Assembly (NCBI RefSeq): GCF_023278565.1
Contig: NC_064675.1
Coordinates: forward strand, 1-64,000
Direction of reading: 5' to 3'
DNA: 64,000 nt
Source: Colletotrichum lupini
Taxonomy: Eukaryota > Ascomycota > Sordariomycetes > Glomerellales > Glomerellaceae
A program made the position numbers and the translations under genes. Every line of letters starts with the position of its first letter. The stretch's first letter is position 1. The notes below the pieces were generated by a model. It ran no database searches, had not been told where the DNA came from, and saw only the letters and a program-made list of their open reading frames with translations. Positions 35,576-47,750 of the stretch are shown one piece after another.

Positions 35576-35910
35576 GGCTTGGTGTAGAGGGCTCAAGAAA
35601 GGCCCGTGAGAGCAGACATGCACACGCGATTACATTAGCCAAAGCTCGGAGACACGATGGTATTTCAACTCTCCACCCTCCTTTACTTATCGGCAATCTG
35701 AATTCAGTCGAATTCGAACTCTTCTTTCAGTGATTCTAGTATAAGCAATGGACCTGCTCCTTGAAGTCCGTCTTGCGCAAAATACATTATCTATCATCGG
35801 CACAATTCCAACTTGGATATCCTCATGATTCTCGCCCTCAATCCAGCACCCAGATCTGGCCCAGTGTAGTACTCAACCAGGCCTTCTCCGGCCCTTCTTT
35901 TGTCTCTTCT
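35576..35910. other. Intergenic between convergent genes
   Basis: 335 bases between the dioxygenase stop and the stop of the PTH11-type gene. Nothing recognised. Confidence 0.5.
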
Positions 35911-37443
35911 TCATTCCCGTGTAATCTTCCAGTTGGTATGTACGTGTATCGCAGTACTGGTTTGCTCTCTGGTCAGTTTTCGTTGGGAATCGCCATCGTC
36001 ATTGCTGCCCGTCTCGTGCTCCTTGTCATTCTTGAGAAGTCAGTAAATCTCTCCCAGCACCTTATAAGCGGCTTTTTGGAAAAATTGACAACTAACCAGT
36101 TCTATCCATGCTGTGGACTGACCAGGATTGGGTTGCACCTTGATCTGCCCACTCCGCGATCCCTTGTTGAATGCGCTTTGGCTATTGGAGTTTTCGAGCG
36201 AGGAGGACTTGTACTTGGCTCTGCATCTGAGGTAGAAGGGGCGAAGCATAGGAATATTGATGCAAAGACCGGCAAGCATGAGCTCAACCGTGCAGAGCAT
36301 GAATGTAGTCAAGGAAGTGCCAGTCAAATTGCCAATAAGATCGATGACGTAGATCTGCCAGAATCGAACGATGCCAATCACACAGCATCTTCGCTACGTC
36401 AGTTCAACGAGCCATCGATAGCAGTATTGATAGGGGTCAGGTGGATTGACTCACGCTAAGCCGAGAGCGAAGCAGGCAATGACAGCAAGCTTTTCGGTTT
36501 TCCGCATTTGTAATTGCCAGACAGTCCAGATAGGTAGAATCACAATGAACAGGTCGGTGACAACGTTTGTCATGATAATGCACTTGAGTACCAGGATCTG
36601 GTCCATGCAGTGACCGATTCGCTGTACTGTCCATTGTTGGGAAATCGGATCACAGAGGAAGATGAAGACAAAGGTGAAGACCAAAGCCCATGCAATGACA
36701 ACGCTGCCAATAAAGAAGATCCACCACTTGAGTTGAACAGAAAAGGCTCTATGATAGAACCAGAGCTGACTGAGCTTCAAGGACGCCAGTGCCCATAGGT
36801 AGATAAGCGTGAAAGCAAAAGTCGTCTAGCACACTTTTAATCAGGCATTGTTCGTAAAATGGAGAGTTTGGGAGAAAGTTCCTTTGCCGAAGTAGATTAC
36901 CTTCAAGATAAACTGCATGTTATTGAGCACTGTCCAACATGGTCAGCGCCTGAACATTCAAAGTGACGATCGCAAGTCCAATAACACCTTCTGGGTTGTT
37001 GACTACTTCTTCAATGGCACACCAGTCGCCTTAGAGCATTCACTTACATTTTGGATAAACGTCAGAGTCAGGGTCGAAGTTGTATCCAACACCAGACGTA
37101 AAAACTATGGTCTCAGTCAGCATCCCATGCTTCCAAACTGGAAAGCCATGCCATTATATACCTGCTGCATTCATGCCTATTGTACTGCCTGATAGAAGCT
37201 GTGATTTCTATTAGACAAAGTACGAGACGCAATCATCTATCAGTCGTAACTCACGCAAGCAGCCAAAGCCAAGATATCATCTCCGCCAACGCCAATTCCA
37301 CGATATCTGCCCCAGAGTCGAGCAAACACTACCGCTGCAAAAACTGCCCATAGAAAGCAGATAGCTATGAGCGAGTCTCTTGCGCTAGTCGTCATCGGGA
37401 TATACATGGGTGGCGGCGACGCCAGCGTCGCTGGTGTAGCCAT
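35911..37443 (-). CDS. PTH11/SAT4-type seven-helix membrane protein (fungal rhodopsin-like domain)
   Basis: Seven exons give 364 aa in frame: 37255-37443, 37162-37198, 37048-37104, 36901-36929, 36455-36825, 36097-36388, 35911-36030. Two internal exons are only 37 and 29 nt. Seen: an N-terminal outside segment, then hydrophobic helices, the GGDDILALAA block after helix 1, an LYLW/LSQLWFYHRAF-like segment in the middle, FLCDPISQQW with the conserved cysteine, and a polar cytosolic tail. The family includes Pth11-related receptors and is large in plant- and insect-associated fungi; most ligands are unknown. No CFEM domain is present. A MITE sits 466 bases upstream of the start. Confidence 0.85.
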
Positions 37444-37908
37444 CGAGGACAGTATTCGATCGGGGTTTCGGTTTCAACGAGTCGATGAACGGGATATGCG
37501 TGATGATTGTGAGCCAAGTTCCGCAGAGTACTTTATAAATGGGAAGCATGGACAACAGATACACTAGAAGGAGATATATTGACGTAGAGTGGTAGTTCTA
37601 GCTCATGGGGTCGCAGTAGTTAAAGTTATGACGCTCAGCCAGTCATACTCGGCGATATTTTGTGGCCCTAGCTAGGTTGAATTTGATCATTAATTTCAGC
37701 GCTCTGTAGTAGGCAAATCTGGATGAAGATCTCCGGCTTTTCGATTTAGCTGAAGCCGGGAGACATGTTTTCGGTTGCCGAGCTTTAGAGCCCTGGCTCC
37801 GGGTGCACCATCTGGTGTCACCAGGACTTTGCCTCGTCCTCCTGTGGACCACCGTTCCCAGGGTTTGCCAAGCCGTGACTCGCGGAGACCCATTACTGAT
37901 TCTGAAAT
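37444..37908. promoter_or_regulatory. Upstream region of the PTH11-type gene
   Basis: About 465 bases between the start codon (minus strand) and the MITE, with the left 8-bp target duplication TCTGAAAT at 37901-37908. No gene is seen. Confidence 0.5.
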
Positions 37909-38471
37909 GAGTTTTGCTATTGGGGCAGTACTATTTGGCTATTGGGGCAGTAATCCACTTTATTAGCCAATCAGAGCCTACCTTCCGAACTCTAAATCTT
38001 TTGGCCCCGCTGCACCTGCCCACGGGCTACCTAGCGTTATTACCTACGGTCGCAATTACCTACGGTCGTAATTACCCACGGTTATAATCGCCCATAGTTG
38101 CAATTACGTAAAGCAGCTACGGGCACGTACGGTTATAATTACCTACGGTTATAATTTCCTATAATCATAATTACCTACTTAATTACCTATTTAATCGTCT
38201 TTTTTAATAAGCAATTGCGACTATGGGTAATTATAACCGTACGTACCCGTAGTTACCTTACGTAATTATAACTATAAGTAATTACGACCATAAGCAATTA
38301 TAACCGTAGGCAATTACGACCGTAGGCAATAACGCCAGGTAGCCCGTGGGTAGGTGCAGCGGGTATAGGTGTGGGGTTGTAGTCCGAGCTCCAGAGATGT
38401 GAGCCCTCATTGGTCTAAAAAGTGGATTACTGCCCCAATAGCCAAATGGTACTGCCCCAATAGCAAAACTC
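37909..38471. mobile_element. 563-bp foldback MITE with 8-bp target duplication
   Basis: Long inverted arms of about 270 bp each. The ends read GAGTTTTGCTATTGGGGCAG and its complement, and the element is flanked by direct copies of TCTGAAAT (37901-37908 and 38472-38479). Each terminal arm contains the motif GGCTATTGGGGCAGTA-like unit twice in tandem. The interior is a degenerate tandem array of a TTACCTACGGT-type unit, mirrored across a centre near 38.2 kb. There is no coding capacity. An 8-bp duplication is typical of hAT-type transposition, but the terminal bases do not match a hAT end I know, so the superfamily is provisional. Confidence 0.85.
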
Positions 38472-38479
38472 TCTGAAAT

Positions 38480-40500
38480 ATGACTGCACTGAAGTTGAAG
38501 TAGTGGTTTCCGTTTCTGGGTACTCATTAACCATGACGCTCCGCAAGTCGTGGGACTTTCTGTGCCGGCACTTAGGAGGCGCTCACGGCATAAACTCAAC
38601 TGACAAGGATTTGACGAAATACGAAGTTCCTCATCTCCTTCTTCTCTTACATGCGTGTGAGAATTGGCGGCTAAAATAGAGGCATAGAGAAGCGGGAACG
38701 AAAGAGTGATACTGCTCCTCTGAACTTTCGGGTGGTAATGTCTCGCTTGCATTCTTGATGAATTTCAGGAGGTATATGGAGTACGTACAGATGAATACTC
38801 CTTCAAGCCTGTTGATTCTCTGAGCTCCTGGAGCTCGCCGTTTCCCAACCATGGGTAACAAAAATCACGAATGCTTGGCATCCGCTGACCCCTGTATTCT
38901 CAATCCTGCAGCGTCTCTCTTCGGTTTTGGCTCTTATCTGTCGCGACTCGCCGGTGACCATGGACTCGCTCCGCTCAGTCTCGCCAGAACGTCAAAAGTT
39001 CATGTTCATAACCAAGTTGTGTTATAGTCGGATTGGGCAAAGAGAAGCGGGCTGGGATTAGCACGAGGCCGCTCAATAGGGTGCTCACAAATGACTACGT
39101 GTCCGGAAAAATGTTCCAAGCAGTCGATCTTCTCCTCAAATCGAAGTGAAAATCTTCGGTACTCGAATGAAGGTTCACAGATCATTTCTAATGAAGAATC
39201 ACATCTCGGCAGTCAGGGCCTGCACACGATCAGTTTTCCGAAGGGAGGCTGTCTTAGACTTGAACACATGCTGAAGCAGTGATGCTCGATAGCCATGTTT
39301 CGCTAATCAGAAGTAGTGAGATGGCAAGCATTCAGTCACTCAGTGTAGAAATTTTTATCACTTGACGAATCGATCATCGTGCGGGAACCATGACTCTCCA
39401 TCATGGACAAGATCCATCCATCAGACTCGAGTTTGCCATCAACTTGGAGCAGGCGTCTCTTGATCGCGGGGGCTTTGAGTGAGTGTTTCCCGGTGTTTTT
39501 CATCGTAGAAATATCCTCTCAGGCTTGAACACATAATAAAACGGTCCATATGCGGGTGTCCCCAAGTTTTTTTTGACAAACATCGCCTGTTCATATTCAG
39601 CGAGAGAAAAATGCTGACCCCGACTGGATGGTGAACCAAGTGTCACAAAGTTCCTAAAGTGGAGAGGTAGTGGATGTGTCTCCATTATCTACCCCCGGTT
39701 CGTTCCATTAGGGCTCCCTGTGCGCTTGAAGATCTTCGAAAGATTCGTCTTAGTGCCGTGTGCTGGTCACGTTGCATTCAGGCGGTATCTCTGTGCGTCC
39801 CATGGTGATGTCCTGGGCTCCTGACAACCCTGAGTCCTGGCAAGCGTATCTTCAAGGATAGAGCTGTACTCCGTCGCGCGACCGCGAATCACGTTTTCTT
39901 CCTCCCACGACTGGAGGGTGAAGGATCTAGATCATGTCGTCTCCATCAAGACTAATGTAAGGTATACGGGAATGATCTTGCTTACGATCACTCTTCTTCC
40001 CTAATGCCACTAAGAGCCCCGGTTCAGAGTGTGTCGCCTGCTGCACTTCGAGGGGCTGGCCTAGTCACGGTATCCGTATATGCGTCAACGGTCGGTGCTG
40101 TTGGCTCATTTAGGATTCTTCAACGGGCACTAGATTTCCCATCTCGGAATTGTGGGTCGCCCCCGCAGGCTCGCTGCACTAGTAAACGCTAGTTGGCTCC
40201 TCTCGTCAAGGTCGCTCCTTCTCTCAGGGGCTCGTTGTGATCGTGCTTTTGTCTTGATTTCCAGACGGGTCGCAGAAGCTGCTCTTCCAGCCAGTGAGCG
40301 CACGCCTTTTATCAATGTTGCAATGGCTGGTGGGCCAAGATGATTAGAGCTGCACTGCCTGGGTAGTGCAGGCAAAAACATCTATGCAGTATTTATATAT
40401 CCATTGGAAAGGTAGCTGTCTCATCAACTTGCGCTTAGCAGAGGTTGCGTCGATAACACTGCCCTCTTGTGCACACTCAGTCCATCGATTTGTGTCCGAA
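38480..40500. other. Intergenic, 2 kb
   Basis: Ordinary base composition, no repeats seen. A minus-strand stretch at 39500-39685 is open and protein-like, but it is bounded by stops and resembles no family. The end of the interval is the promoter of the P450 gene. Confidence 0.45.
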
Positions 40501-42221
40501 ATGGCCTCCAATGCCATCGTAGATGGTCTCAAGGCTGCCCTGAGTCTCAATGTCGTCGCCTACTTTATTGTTCTTTATATCGCTTATCACATCGCCATAG
40601 CCTTGTACAATATCTCGACATTCCACCCGCTAGCGCACTTTCCTGGTCCAAAGATCGCAGCTGCATCTTACCTGTACGAAGCGTACTATGACTGGTGGCT
40701 GCTTGGCAGATATGGCAAGGTCATTGCACGGATGCACGAGCATTATGGTAGATTCGACGAGAACCCTAGTCTGAGACATAATTCGCTGCTGACCAACATG
40801 AATCACAGGGCCCATTGTCAGAATAAACCCGGATGAACTTCATGTTTCTGATCCCTACTTCACCGATGAAATATATGCTGGTCCCGGCCGTGTCCGCGAC
40901 AAGTGGCAACATCAACTCAACACCGGCGGCGCAGGCCCTGTCTCGGTTACCGGCTTCTCCACCGTCAATCATGAGGTTCATCGAATGCGCAAGGGCGCTT
41001 TGTCAAAGTTCTTCTCGCGCCAGCAAATGCTCAAACTTGAGGGCGAAGTGCAGGAATTTGCCCAGCTCACGGCAGACAAAATGCTCCGCTCAGCGGGGAA
41101 GGAGCCATTCGACGTGAAGGAGGCATTCAATTGTTTTACTGCGGATATCATTTCCCAGTATGCTTTTGGAGAACCCATGGGCTTCATCTCTCAGGAAGGA
41201 TGGGAGCCCAACTTTGCTACTTGGGTGAAGTCCTTCTTCAAAAGTGCTTATATGATGAGACACAACGCTCTTGGTCGTAAAATGGCTCAGGTCATGCCAA
41301 TGATGGCTGATTACTTAGGTGAAGACATCAAGTCTGTCATGAGACAGATGAATGTTGTCATCCCCGGGTATATCAAGGCGGCTCTGAGCAACCCGGAAAA
41401 TGGAAGAGTTTTTGCTGATCTCATGGAATCTAAGACACTTCCCGAAGAAGAGAAATCATTGTACCGACTTTCTGGAGAGGGCTTCAACTTCTTACTCGCC
41501 GGTACCGAGACCACTGCTGTGAGAATGGGTTCCTTCCCGTTACGTGCCACGTTGCTAACTATTGTGACACAGGCTACTCTGACTGTCGTGACATACTACC
41601 TTCTCGCCCAGCCCCAGACCTATGCTCGCCTTATGGAGCAGTTACATGGTCTCAACCCATCGAACCTGAAATGGACAGAGCTCGAGCAAAAGCCTTACCT
41701 GTGGGCAGTCATCCACGAGTCTCTTCGCATGATGCCTGGTGTGTCGCACAGATCTGCCAGGATTGCCCGCGAGGAGGACTTGGTTTACAGGACCCGTGAC
41801 GGTAAAAAGGAATGGCTTATCCCCAGAGGAACTCCCGTTGGCATGACATCAATGATCAACCACTGGAACGAGGAACTCTTCCCAAACCCCGGGGAGTTCA
41901 TTCCTGAGCGTTGGTTAATCGACGGCAAGCCGAATTACAAGCTGGAGAAGTTCCTCCTTGCGTTCGGAAAAGGTAGTCGCTCATGTATTGGTGAGAAGTA
42001 AGTGCTTGTTCAGAAACCAAGGCTCTCAATCCTCAATGCTAACGGCGCCTCTCAGCTTGGCATACTGCGAAGTTTATCATATGGTGGCCATGATGGCTCT
42101 CCGCGTCATACCGAGATCCAATTTGTTTGAAACCACGGTCGAAGATATCTCTTACGACCATGATCTCATCGTCGTACAAACTAAGAAGGGCTCAATTTCT
42201 GTCAAGATACAAATTACCTGA
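40501..42221 (+). CDS. Cytochrome P450 monooxygenase, membrane-anchored
   Basis: Four exons (40501-40747, 40809-41518, 41573-41997, 42056-42221) with introns of 61, 54 and 58 nt give 515 aa. Seen: an N-terminal membrane anchor (about residues 12-40), HFPGPK after it, the oxygen-binding I-helix AGTETT (313-318), ExxR as ESLR (Glu368, Arg371), PERW, and the haem loop [10 protein letters not shown] with Cys457. All hallmarks are intact. It would hydroxylate a small hydrophobic substrate at the endoplasmic reticulum with electrons from NADPH-P450 reductase. The general look is of fungal secondary-metabolism P450s of the trichodiene-oxygenase kind, but the CYP family cannot be fixed by eye. It is convergent with the NmrA-like gene, 284 bases away. 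Confidence 0.93.
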
Positions 42222-42505
42222 GATGTGTTTTACTGCTTGTCAAGAGGTTACAACAGCACTCAAGGATGATGTGTCTATGACTATCCATTGGCCGACTTCC
42301 AAAATTGGCGCTTCACACAAGGTTTAAGGGTCGAAGCCGGAAGTGTCCATTCAGTGGTTTTTTCATTCTTTTTTTCTGCCTTCGTTGTCATTGCTACACT
42401 GCGGCATAGGTACAGTGCTACTTCCAACGTCAATCACAATCAAATACCGTCAAGAGAAAGTCGAGTGCGCTTTGTGAATAAGACTCGTCTCCACAGCAAT
42501 CTACT

Positions 42506-43596
42506 TTAGTAGGAATCCAGTTCTCCTGAGATGCACATCTTTACTGCCTCTGCCGTGACCTGGTCTAAATTCTCCACCGGGAGGTTCAAGTCCACATTGG
42601 CTAAACCGTGCTTGTGCTCGACGTCACCGTCAGTCGCGGAGAAGAAAATGCGCGAGTACATCATTCGCGAGAACCCATTTCTGTCCCCTGATCTCAGTGC
42701 CTCGTAGCCAGCTTCCCACCTCTTTTTCGAGCTCTCATGGTTGATGATCCAGTCCTCATTTGTTGTATTCGTGACCCTCTTCATGCTTTCGAACATATCT
42801 TTTTGAGATACCAAGAAGCTCGAGACGTAGAACACATCGTTGGCCCAGTTCTGGATATTGGGAGATTGATCATCCTTGTCATCAGGCAGCCACTTGAGGC
42901 TCAAGAAAGCGGCCAGTCCGCGGCCACACTGAGACCAGGTGGAAGTATTGATCTTAACATCGCCCTCATCGAATAGGGTGAGTGACTTGTTTTTGACGTC
43001 GAATCCATATCGATTAGGCGAGCCGGCCACGCTGAACTCGTACCAAAATCCACAAGACATGATGATCCATTCGCTTACCCCAAGGCGCTCAATCTCTTTG
43101 ACGGCTCCTTGAAAAGAAGAACCGAGAAGAGCATCTTTCATCATGTCTTCATTCTTCGGATCAGGACCCCACGCGTTCGGCATGACGTAAGGGACGCCAG
43201 CTTTGGCCGCAGCCCGTACAAGCTTATTTTGGGTCTCCTGGCCGACGGTGGACTTCATTGTGATGATCAAGTATTGCTGTCCCCTTAGAGCCTCCACAAT
43301 CGTGCTCTCGTCGTCGTAGTTGACCTTGGCAGCAATAACGCCGTTGGGTAATTTGGAATCGCTGTCATGTCGGGTAATTGCCGTGACCGAGTGCTTTCCA
43401 CCTTTCAATAGCTCCCGAGTTACAAACTTTCCCATGGTACCAGCAGCCTTCGAACTGTCAGTCTCTTTTCTTGTGATTTGCTGGGGGGTCGCGATCTGGT
43501 TTAAGAGGTACTTACACCGACGATGGCAACTTTCTCGATGCGATTCACAAAGCCTTCCGGCTGATCTTTGGCAAATCGAAGAGTCTTGGGAGCCAT
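42506..43596 (-). CDS. NmrA-like/isoflavone-reductase-type NAD(P)-binding protein
   Basis: Two exons (43516-43596 and 42506-43447) with a 68-nt intron (43448-43515) give 340 aa. Splicing joins VAIVG to AAGTMGKFV, completing the Rossmann motif GAAGTMG (residues 27-33). Without the intron the glycine loop is broken, which supports the model. This is the atypical short-chain dehydrogenase type seen in NmrA regulators and isoflavone reductase-like enzymes. The active-site Tyr-Lys pair of classical SDRs is not obvious, so it may be a reductase or only a redox sensor. The neighbouring convergent P450 suggests, but does not show, a shared pathway. Confidence 0.85.
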
Positions 43597-44725
43597 TGTG
43601 TAGATGATATCTGAAAACCGACACGGTGGGTTTTTGATTGAAAGGTAGAGCAGTTGTTGATAGTGGTCACTCAAGGTGTTTTGGAACCATTTGACAAGCT
43701 AGGAATGTTTTCCGATCAGGTAAATAGCATGGTGGATTTTATATGTATTTCTTCAGCGCCTGGAAATTAATTGCCTTTCTAAAACGTGGAAAAGGTACTT
43801 CTGCATCATTGTGGATCATCATCGTGCAAGACAATGGGAGCATCGTGAGGCAAATGAGACCGTGCGCTAGACTCGGATTTACAGGCACACTAGGCGTAAA
43901 TACGCTTCGCTCTGGGTATGAGATTTCAAATGGAAGAAGTCTTTCAGTTGCAGACAACGTCATTACGTCTTTTACGCTAGCTACTCGTCGTATCCTGATA
44001 TATGTTGGCCCTGCCGGCATTAAGCAGTCTAAGTGCGCAAAATGCCTCAAAAAATAATAGATCATACTCGGTTCCCTGGACACTACATTAGGCGTGGGAG
44101 CTTATCGTAAGTCCGCTGGTTGCGGCCGGGAGTCGGAAACCTGAGTTTCCATATTGGGAACACCCAGCTCCGACGCTTGGCCATCGGGCGACGCTTACCC
44201 CAGAAACTAGAAACATTGGACAGCCACAGTTATTGACGTATTCCATCACAATTCAGGCGACAGGATATCCGTTTTAAGTGATCCCCTCCCATATTTGCAA
44301 CCTCTTAACTCCGCCGGGGTGCCATCTGTCTTTGCGCCAAGCCGGCGCCCCATCTTCCCAAGCCGGGCCCCACGCCGTGATCATCAAGTATCCATGGCCT
44401 TGGCATTCTCCACACCCTCGACATCACATTCTCTTGCACGCAAACCCGACGCTGATGTGATATATTACTCACGGCGCGTCGCTTGATACTTGAGAAATCT
44501 TCTTATTCTGAGAGGCCTCCGTGTTCTCATGACGCTTTGTACAGATGCTTAGCGGGTAATGACGCCCTAGAGTAAGTACATTTTGATATCTACAATGGTT
44601 TTACAACACAATGTGCCAAGCCCGATACGGCTGGCGGTGGTGAAAATGTATCTACAGGAATTGAAAGCCTTCGACAACAAACAATCTCAAAGATTTGCGT
44701 CAGATTGTCGGCTTATTCGGTCAAG
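43597..44725. other. Intergenic, about 1.1 kb
   Basis: Separates the NmrA-like start from the 3' end of the secreted-protein gene. Only short random frames. It contains the ancestral stop of that secreted protein (44713). Confidence 0.45.
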
Positions 44726-45577
44726 TTATCCTCCGCGATGGTGATGGAGTCGACGGTCCATGTGATACCGTTGTCCTTCGTCTGCCATTCTGTGTGGGTA
44801 GCGTTGGTATAGGAGATAATTTCGGCCAAGTTTGTAACAGCCTTGTCGAAAACAAGGGTGATATTGGTCGAAAACAAGGGTGATATTGGTGTACTTGTAA
44901 GCCGGCAGAGTCCCACAGCCATCGCCGTAGCACTCGTTACCAGAGTAGAAGACGGCAGGTCTCATGCCCTTGGCTGTAGTGGGTTGTCAGCATTCGTCTT
45001 GGAAGTTGATACGGGGCCTAACTTACAGTCAGACTCGGAAGAGATGAGGTCTCCGTTCTGCCAGATCTTCTGGTCGATCATGTCGGTGGAGGAATTAAGA
45101 GAAACTTCGACACTGTAAGCAAATTGATCTCGCAATCGAATCGGGCATAGCAAACATACTCTCAAACTCAAGAGTGGCCTCCTTGTTGACCGGGACGTAG
45201 GCCTGGCCAATTTGACCACTGGGTTGGTAATTGCTGGCAGCAGCACACCACTGCGTGTTGGGAGCGCTGCAGCCCCAGACGGAGTTATCGGGTCCCCAGT
45301 TAAGGAGGGGCTGGACAAAGTTCATGTTGAGCACGTCGCCGTTGTTGGGGTTGTCCTGAACACCGATCCAGAGGGAGAGCCAGCGCTGAGTCTCATCGGT
45401 CTTCACCCAGTTTGTGGGCGGGTTGGGGACCTCCATGTTGTAGGTGGCCTTGGTGATATACTGACCACCGGTGGTAGGGCCAAGGTAGAACATGTTGCCA
45501 TACTCATAGTTGGGGTAAATGTCGGCTCTAGCTCCCAGAGCCAGGAAAGCGGCGGCAGCGGTGATTGAGTTGCGCAT
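44726..45577 (-). CDS. Secreted protein of unknown function with frameshifted C-terminus
   Basis: Three exons (45160-45577, 45027-45104, 44726-44973) with introns 45105-45159 and 44974-45026 give 247 aa. The start at 45577 is chosen because it opens a clean signal peptide (MRNSITAAAAFLALGARA). The mature part is rich in Trp, Asn, Tyr and Cys, with possible N-glycosylation sites (NSS, NIT), and looks like a beta-rich extracellular protein. I cannot name the family. A 22-bp tandem duplication at 44845-44888 in exon 3 shifts the frame after NITLVFD. The new tail is Arg/His/Tyr-rich and ends at 44726. Reading with only one copy of the unit restores an acidic Thr/Ile/Asn-rich tail like the rest of the protein, ending at 44713 (244 aa). 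Confidence 0.8.
44845..44888. repeat. 22-bp perfect tandem duplication
   Basis: Two identical head-to-tail 22-bp units (44845-44866, 44867-44888) inside exon 3 of the secreted-protein gene. The length is not a multiple of three, so it shifts the frame. Confidence 0.97.
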
Positions 45578-46172
45578 CTTGTAAGGACTGTTGAGTGAAA
45601 AGAATGACGGGGAACGAACGACGAGAGATCCGGTCTCTTTAGTTGGCAAAGGTCCAAAATCGAAGAAGAGCGTGATGCGGTTGGCTATCGTGAGAAGAGT
45701 TGCCAAGCCCCGTGCTTTTGTTCTTATAAGTCTGTAAGCCTTCATTTAGTTGATACTACCCCTAGTTGGAACATTTGGTAATAAAGGTGGACGTGCCCCT
45801 TGTCGTGGGTCGGTTCAGTCTACGGAGAAATTAGTCCTGCCCACACGGGTAGATCGGCATCCAGCGCAACGGTAAGTGGCGGAATGATATAGATGAGATC
45901 GTCCGTCGGTTTCCTCTTGCGCAGCTCAGAGTTCATTTTCGCCTGTGCTCTGTTGGCGCGACTCGCCAGAATCATCAAGCAACAGAGGCTCAGAGCGCGT
46001 GTCACACCTGGCGGGCCAGAAGCCATCACACCACCACGGGATACCGACCCGATGCACTATATTTTACGGCATAGACCCGAGATTGCAACACACCTTTTGC
46101 ACGCCTCAAAGCTTGAGTATTGTTGTAACTTGCTTGTCCGCCGTCGTCACCGGATCCATCGTAAGCTGAAGA
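45578..46172. other. Upstream region of the secreted-protein gene
   Basis: About 600 bases up to the second copia element. Normal composition and no gene supported. It ends in the left target duplication TTTTG (46173-46177). Confidence 0.5.
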
Positions 46173-46177
46173 TTTTG

Positions 46178-46382
46178 TGTTAGTATCCCTATTATAGGGT
46201 AGTTAGTTCGAACCGTAGTTAACAAAGAGATTAATTAAACTATATAAATATCTACGTAATAAGTATAAAAAAGAGGTTCTAACTATAAGTTAAGCTAGCT
46301 ACGATAATTATAAATAGGGCCCCTAATTAGCCCCTACGCAGTCGGCTATATACTATAATTAAATTAGACTTTTAATCCGATA
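46178..46382 (-). repeat. 3' LTR of copia copy 2
   Basis: 205 bp beginning TGTTAGTATCCC, matching the three other copies. TTTTG precedes it. Confidence 0.94.
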
Positions 46383-46549
46383 CTAACTTTTTTTTTTTTA
46401 TTAATTTAATTACTATAGTTAGAGGTATAATTTAACCTCGGGCCCGTTTATTAAGTCGTCTCTTTTTTCCTCTTTTCTTTACTTTTTTTATATAACCTAT
46501 CCCTCTATTTATATAATAACTTTTTTATTACTTATAAATTATTCTAATC

Positions 46550-47750
46550 CCTTATTTAGTACTATTTTTGTAAAAGCGTTTATAAGGTTATTTTTATTAT
46601 TAATTTAATAGATCTTAAGTATCTCGCGCTTTTCGTACGATTACTTAAGGGCTATAATATTAATTATAAGCCTCTTTTCTTTCGTCGTTCTTAATTTAAT
46701 AAAGTATTCGTATAGTGAGTAAGAATTAGTATAAATAATCATTAGAATAAGTAAAAAGCTAATTTAATTAATAATCTTTCTTAGCGTTATTAAAATTATA
46801 TAAAAGAGGTTAACGCTATTAACTATATTATAAACCTTTAATATTAGTATACTTTTTATTATTTATTTATTTTTAGTTAATAAGTAATAAATTATATTAT
46901 TATATATAATAAATTCGCTCTTACTTATACTCTCGTTAACTAGGATAATAATATACCCTAGTTACGAAATAAGGTCGTTATTATTTATAAATAACCTATT
47001 AATAAAGACGTAGAGCTTACTAATTATAAGGTTAATTAGGTAATAAACGAGACTTTAATTAAGATTCGTTTATTACTACTTAAGCTACTTATTAAATACT
47101 TCGACGTTTTATTTAGTAAGATTTATAGCCTATACTACCTTAGCGTAGTTAAAAGTTACTTTAAGTTAATAAATACTTATAATATATACCCCTCGCGCGA
47201 GCTTAGCCTTATATTATTTTTTAATATTAGTTATATTTAGATTAATAAGGTTAATTTTCTTACTTTACTCCTTTTATTAAAAAATAACAGTTTCCTTTTT
47301 AATTATAAGAATCCCGCTATTAAATATTAGGGGGGTATTTATTATAAAGATCTTTTTTAGCTTCGCTACGAAGCTCGCTTTTTAAAGCTCCTTATCCTCT
47401 TTTTTTATAGAATTAATATCAAATAGGTTTAATATATCGTTAATCTATATTTTAATAATCCTAAATTAGTTACCTTCGTACTCCGTAACTAGTAAATACG
47501 GGTCGTATATAAAAGTAATTATTAATAATTAATTAATATAAAAATCGTAATAAGTAGCTTATTAATAAGTACCCGATTTTACGAGCCTATATAGTAGCTT
47601 AAGTACTTTAATAATCGTACTTTTTAAGTACTTATTAGCTATTTCTTTTAGTAAATAGGCTAGGATTTTCTTTATAAGCCCTATAGCTAATTAGGTATAG
47701 GCTTAGGTAATATTATAGCTCTAAATCTCGTATCCCTTTTTTCGTAGTAA
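46550..47750 (-). pseudogene. Copia RT and RNase H remnant (copy 2)
   Basis: Minus-strand reading from about 47.75 kb leftwards gives recognisable copia RT blocks, then RNase H by alignment with copy 1. Stops are TAA/TAG at expected glutamine codons. The RT catalytic segment reads INDI, so even apart from stops the site is mutated. Confidence 0.75.

Noticed and set aside
38030..38340. Regularly spaced short repeats, considered as a CRISPR-like array
   Set aside because: The units are degenerate, contiguous and mirrored about a centre in a fungal chromosome; they form the interior of the foldback MITE.
38282..38752. 156-codon minus-strand frame
   Set aside because: It starts outside and runs into one arm of the MITE; the frame is a by-product of the repeat.
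39336..39946. Possible pseudogene on the minus strand, with a protein-like stretch at 39500-39685
   Set aside because: The frame upstream has three stops in 87 codons, about what chance allows, and the downstream continuation needs a frameshift. No family was recognised.
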